From an uncultured Bacteroidales bacterium (GTDB lineage Bacteria > Bacteroidota > Bacteroidia > Bacteroidales > FEN-979), in the NCBI GenBank assembly GCA_903887775.1, contig CAISRB010000020.1:1-64000 (forward strand): 64,000 bases of DNA, written 5' to 3'. Of the stretch, positions 62,025-64,000 are shown piece by piece (the first letter of the stretch is position 1; every line of letters starts with the position of its first letter). The notes under the pieces were generated by a model. The model was not told the origin of the DNA. It did no database searches and saw nothing but the letters and a program-made list of their open reading frames with translations. Both the position numbers and the translations under genes were made by a program.

Positions 62025-63050
62025 TTATTTATTTTTCAAGCTCTTCTCAAGTTTATCAATCCGCTCGACAATTTCAGGGAAATTGCGGAAATGGACAATG
62101 GATCGCCTGAATTTCGAGACTTCCATGGCGGGCGAACCAAGATAGCTCAGCCCTGGTTTTGTGAGACTTTTTGATACACCGGTGGCTCCTCCCATTGAGG
62201 TATTGTCGGCAATAGTGAGATGGGGGGCCATCGCGACATGTCCGCTGATGAGGCAGTTTTTTCCCACTTTCGTGGATCCGGCAATCCCGGTGGCAGCAGC
62301 AATATATGTATTCTCTCCAATCTCACAATTGTGGGCCACATGAACGAGGTTGTCTAATTTCACTCCCTTCCGGATGATAGTTGATCCTAAAGTCGCCCTG
62401 TCAATCGCACAATTGGCGCCCATCTCCACATCATCCTCAATGACCACATTCCCTATCTGGGGTATTTTCTTGTTGCCCGCATTCTGGGGAACAAACCTGA
62501 ATCCGTCGCTTCCTATCACCACACCGGCATGGAAGATGCAGTTTTTCCCGAGGATGTTATCCGAATAAATCTTAACCCCGGGATAGAGTATTGTGTTTTC
62601 GCCTATCACGGTATTGTCGCCGATATATACCTGGGGGTGGATTTTAACATTGTTCCCTATCTGTGCGTTCTCACCGATATAGGCAAATTCTCCCACGTAC
62701 AGATTTTCGCCCAGTGTTGCCGACTCAGCAATAAAACATTGTTTGGAGATGCCTTTTTTATTGTCTTTTATCTGGTTATAAAGCTCCAGTAGTTTGCCAA
62801 AGGCAACTTCCGCACTATCAACACGGATAAGCGTCGTTTTAACAGGGCGTTCAGGGATAAACGATTTATTTACAATAACAATGGAAGCCTGTGTTTCATA
62901 AATGTAGTGCGTATACAAAGGATTCGACAGAAAGGAAATAGATCCGGGTGTTCCTTCTTCGATTTTCGATACTTTATGAATGATTGTATCCGGATTGCCT
63001 TCAACAAACCCGTTGATCAGCCCGGAGATCTGTTCTGCAGTGAATTTCAT
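62025..63050 (-). CDS. lpxD: UDP-3-O-acylglucosamine N-acyltransferase
   Basis: 341 residues. It adds the N-linked acyl chain to UDP-3-O-acylglucosamine in lipid A synthesis. An N-terminal uridine-binding domain (about 1-100, with SISFLSNPLYTHYIYETQASIVIV) is followed by a left-handed helix of hexapeptide repeats ([LIV]GxxxxI type, e.g. IGENAQIGNNVKI) and the catalytic His region VHVAHNCEIG. The C-terminal helix (FRNFPEIVERIDKLEKSLK) closes the trimer. The start codon overlaps the stop of the ThDP decarboxylase by four bases (ATGA), so translation is coupled. Confidence 0.95.
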   Translation of the reverse strand: MKFTAEQISGLINGFVEGNPDTIIHKVSKIEEGTPGSISFLSNPLYTHYIYETQASIVIVNKSFIPERPVKTTLIRVDSAEVAFGKLLELYNQIKDNKKGISKQCFIAESATLGENLYVGEFAYIGENAQIGNNVKIHPQVYIGDNTVIGENTILYPGVKIYSDNILGKNCIFHAGVVIGSDGFRFVPQNAGNKKIPQIGNVVIEDDVEMGANCAIDRATLGSTIIRKGVKLDNLVHVAHNCEIGENTYIAAATGIAGSTKVGKNCLISGHVAMAPHLTIADNTSMGGATGVSKSLTKPGLSYLGSPAMEVSKFRRSIVHFRNFPEIVERIDKLEKSLKNK

Positions 63051-64000
63051 GATGATTTTTTTTGAGACTGCATAAATGTAGCTCCGAGACGATCAAGCCC
63101 CACGGAGCAATCGCGGTTCGGCAGGTAAGCTTCAATAAGGACTAGTTTATTTTTCTCCAGGTCCGCTGTTTTCATTGCCTGTTCGAGTTCTTCCTCCGTT
63201 GTGACCCTGATACCTATGGCAAAGGATCCGTCATCAAATATAGCGGGCAGCTTTGAGTATTGCCACATCCGGATATCGTTATATGGTCCGTCTTTATGAA
63301 GGCGACGTTCGATGAGGTAGCCATCGTTGTTTATGATCACGATAAGAGCAGGGCAACGTTCCCTGATCAGGACAGAAACTTCCTGAGCCGTCATCTGGAA
63401 GGCACCATCGCCGGAAAGTACAACAGGCCTCTTTCCGGGACGAGCCAATGAGACACCCAGGGCTGCCGGTGTACAGTAACCGATCGAGCAATAGTAGGCC
63501 TGGACAATGAAGTTTTCGGCTTCTTCTATATGGAACTCCGGGGTTGCACAAAAGGAGTCGCCGGGTTCTGACAGAAGGATCATCTGGTCATTGAGATAAT
63601 AGTTAAGGCATTCATACAACCGAATCGCTGTCAGGCCACGGGAAGGTTCAGGTACGAACGGGTGTTTTGGACGATAGGATTCAGCCGGGTGGGAAGCCAG
63701 GTAAGAACGGGGTTGAACCGCCAGAGTCAGTTTCCTGATGAAATCTCCCAGTTGTACCTGGTAAAAATGATTTCCGATCCGAACCTGCCCTCCTCCAACC
63801 GTTATCATCCTCCGGTTATCCAGATTTATGCTGAACAGTCCCGTATCCAGGTCCGTCATCCAGGTTCCGAGAGCCAGCAGACAGTCAGATTCCTCTATCT
63901 GACGGCGGACGGTGTCGCGGCTCCAGCCACCCTGGTAAATACCGACAAACTGCGGATGAAGCTCTGGCAAGACCGACTTGCTGCTGAGCATCGTTGCAAA
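63047..64000 (-). CDS. ThDP-dependent decarboxylase (pyruvate/indolepyruvate type), 5' end outside the window
   Basis: At least 317 codons. The frame stays open through the Met at 63991 to the right edge (TTT GCA ACG before it), and PFATMLSSKSV-type sequence is normally in the middle of such enzymes, so the N-terminal half is missing from this window. The visible part has the middle NAD/FAD-like fold and the C-terminal ThDP-binding domain with GDGAFQMTAQEV and the Mg loop NNDGYLIER. Substrates of the family are 2-oxo acids such as pyruvate, phenylpyruvate and indolepyruvate; the catalytic Glu lies in the missing half. The C-terminus overlaps the start of lpxD by four bases. Confidence 0.85.
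   Translation of the reverse strand, partial: FATMLSSKSVLPELHPQFVGIYQGGWSRDTVRRQIEESDCLLALGTWMTDLDTGLFSINLDNRRMITVGGGQVRIGNHFYQVQLGDFIRKLTLAVQPRSYLASHPAESYRPKHPFVPEPSRGLTAIRLYECLNYYLNDQMILLSEPGDSFCATPEFHIEEAENFIVQAYYCSIGYCTPAALGVSLARPGKRPVVLSGDGAFQMTAQEVSVLIRERCPALIVIINNDGYLIERRLHKDGPYNDIRMWQYSKLPAIFDDGSFAIGIRVTTEEELEQAMKTADLEKNKLVLIEAYLPNRDCSVGLDRLGATFMQSQKKSS

Overview
This window comes from a member of the Bacteroidota, most likely a free-living or gut-type Bacteroidales/Sphingobacteriia relative. The evidence is a type IX secretion sorting domain on a secreted hydrolase, Bacteroidota-style promoter elements (TTG / TAnnTTTG), Cys lipoproteins of the SCS type, a secreted tricorn-like protease, and glucose-6-phosphate isomerase, LpxD and Acs of ordinary bacterial type. 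No rRNA, tRNA or CRISPR array was seen.

Left edge (1-6328): the 5' end of a group IIC-type intron lies directly behind the terminator of a PepSY-like lipoprotein gene on the minus strand. On the plus strand follow a PAS-rich hybrid histidine kinase and a complete tricorn-type S41 protease.

Biosynthetic operon (31982 down to 6318, minus strand, about 25.7 kb): a VC0807-like membrane protein, a small Lys-rich protein, a HlyD-type adaptor, two ABC transporters with the layout of the NHLM bacteriocin exporters, a TolC-type outer membrane protein, an A-T-C-A-T NRPS, a KS-AT-KR-DH-ACP polyketide synthase, a free-standing enoylreductase, a C-A-T-TE NRPS and an Sfp-type phosphopantetheinyl transferase. 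Gaps are short or negative. Residues read from the three A domains suggest a starter without an alpha-amino group, then glycine, then aspartate. Full reduction of a malonyl-extended glycyl unit would give a GABA residue, so acyl-GABA-Asp is the simplest predicted backbone. The N-terminal C39-like domain of the exporter has lost its catalytic Cys and His. A promoter candidate lies in front of the operon and a terminator-like hairpin follows the small gene. An AT-rich stretch (32116-34670) beyond it holds a fold-III PLP decarboxylase and a secreted delta-60 repeat propeller.

Redox/signalling operon (35111-43367, plus strand): a periplasmic PstS-like domain joined through one membrane helix to a cytoplasmic GcvH-like domain, a Tat-exported HybA-like ferredoxin, a HybB/NrfD-type quinone-reactive membrane protein, a second membrane-anchored GcvH-like protein, a sensor kinase with two periplasmic haem c-type motifs, a sigma-54 response regulator and an archaemetzincin. 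A -24/-12-like site and two palindromes at typical enhancer distance sit in the 440-base region in front of it. I know of no characterised function for this set. It is my strongest candidate for an undescribed system.

Right part (43383-64000): pgi, several small secreted proteins of unknown role, an MscS-type channel, a GH31 and a GH16-like secreted glycosidase pair, a TPR histidine kinase, acs, a cold-shock-domain protein, a Tudor-like small protein, and a minus-strand run of a ThDP decarboxylase (cut by the window edge), lpxD, a flavin-binding split-barrel protein and a GH63-like hydrolase.
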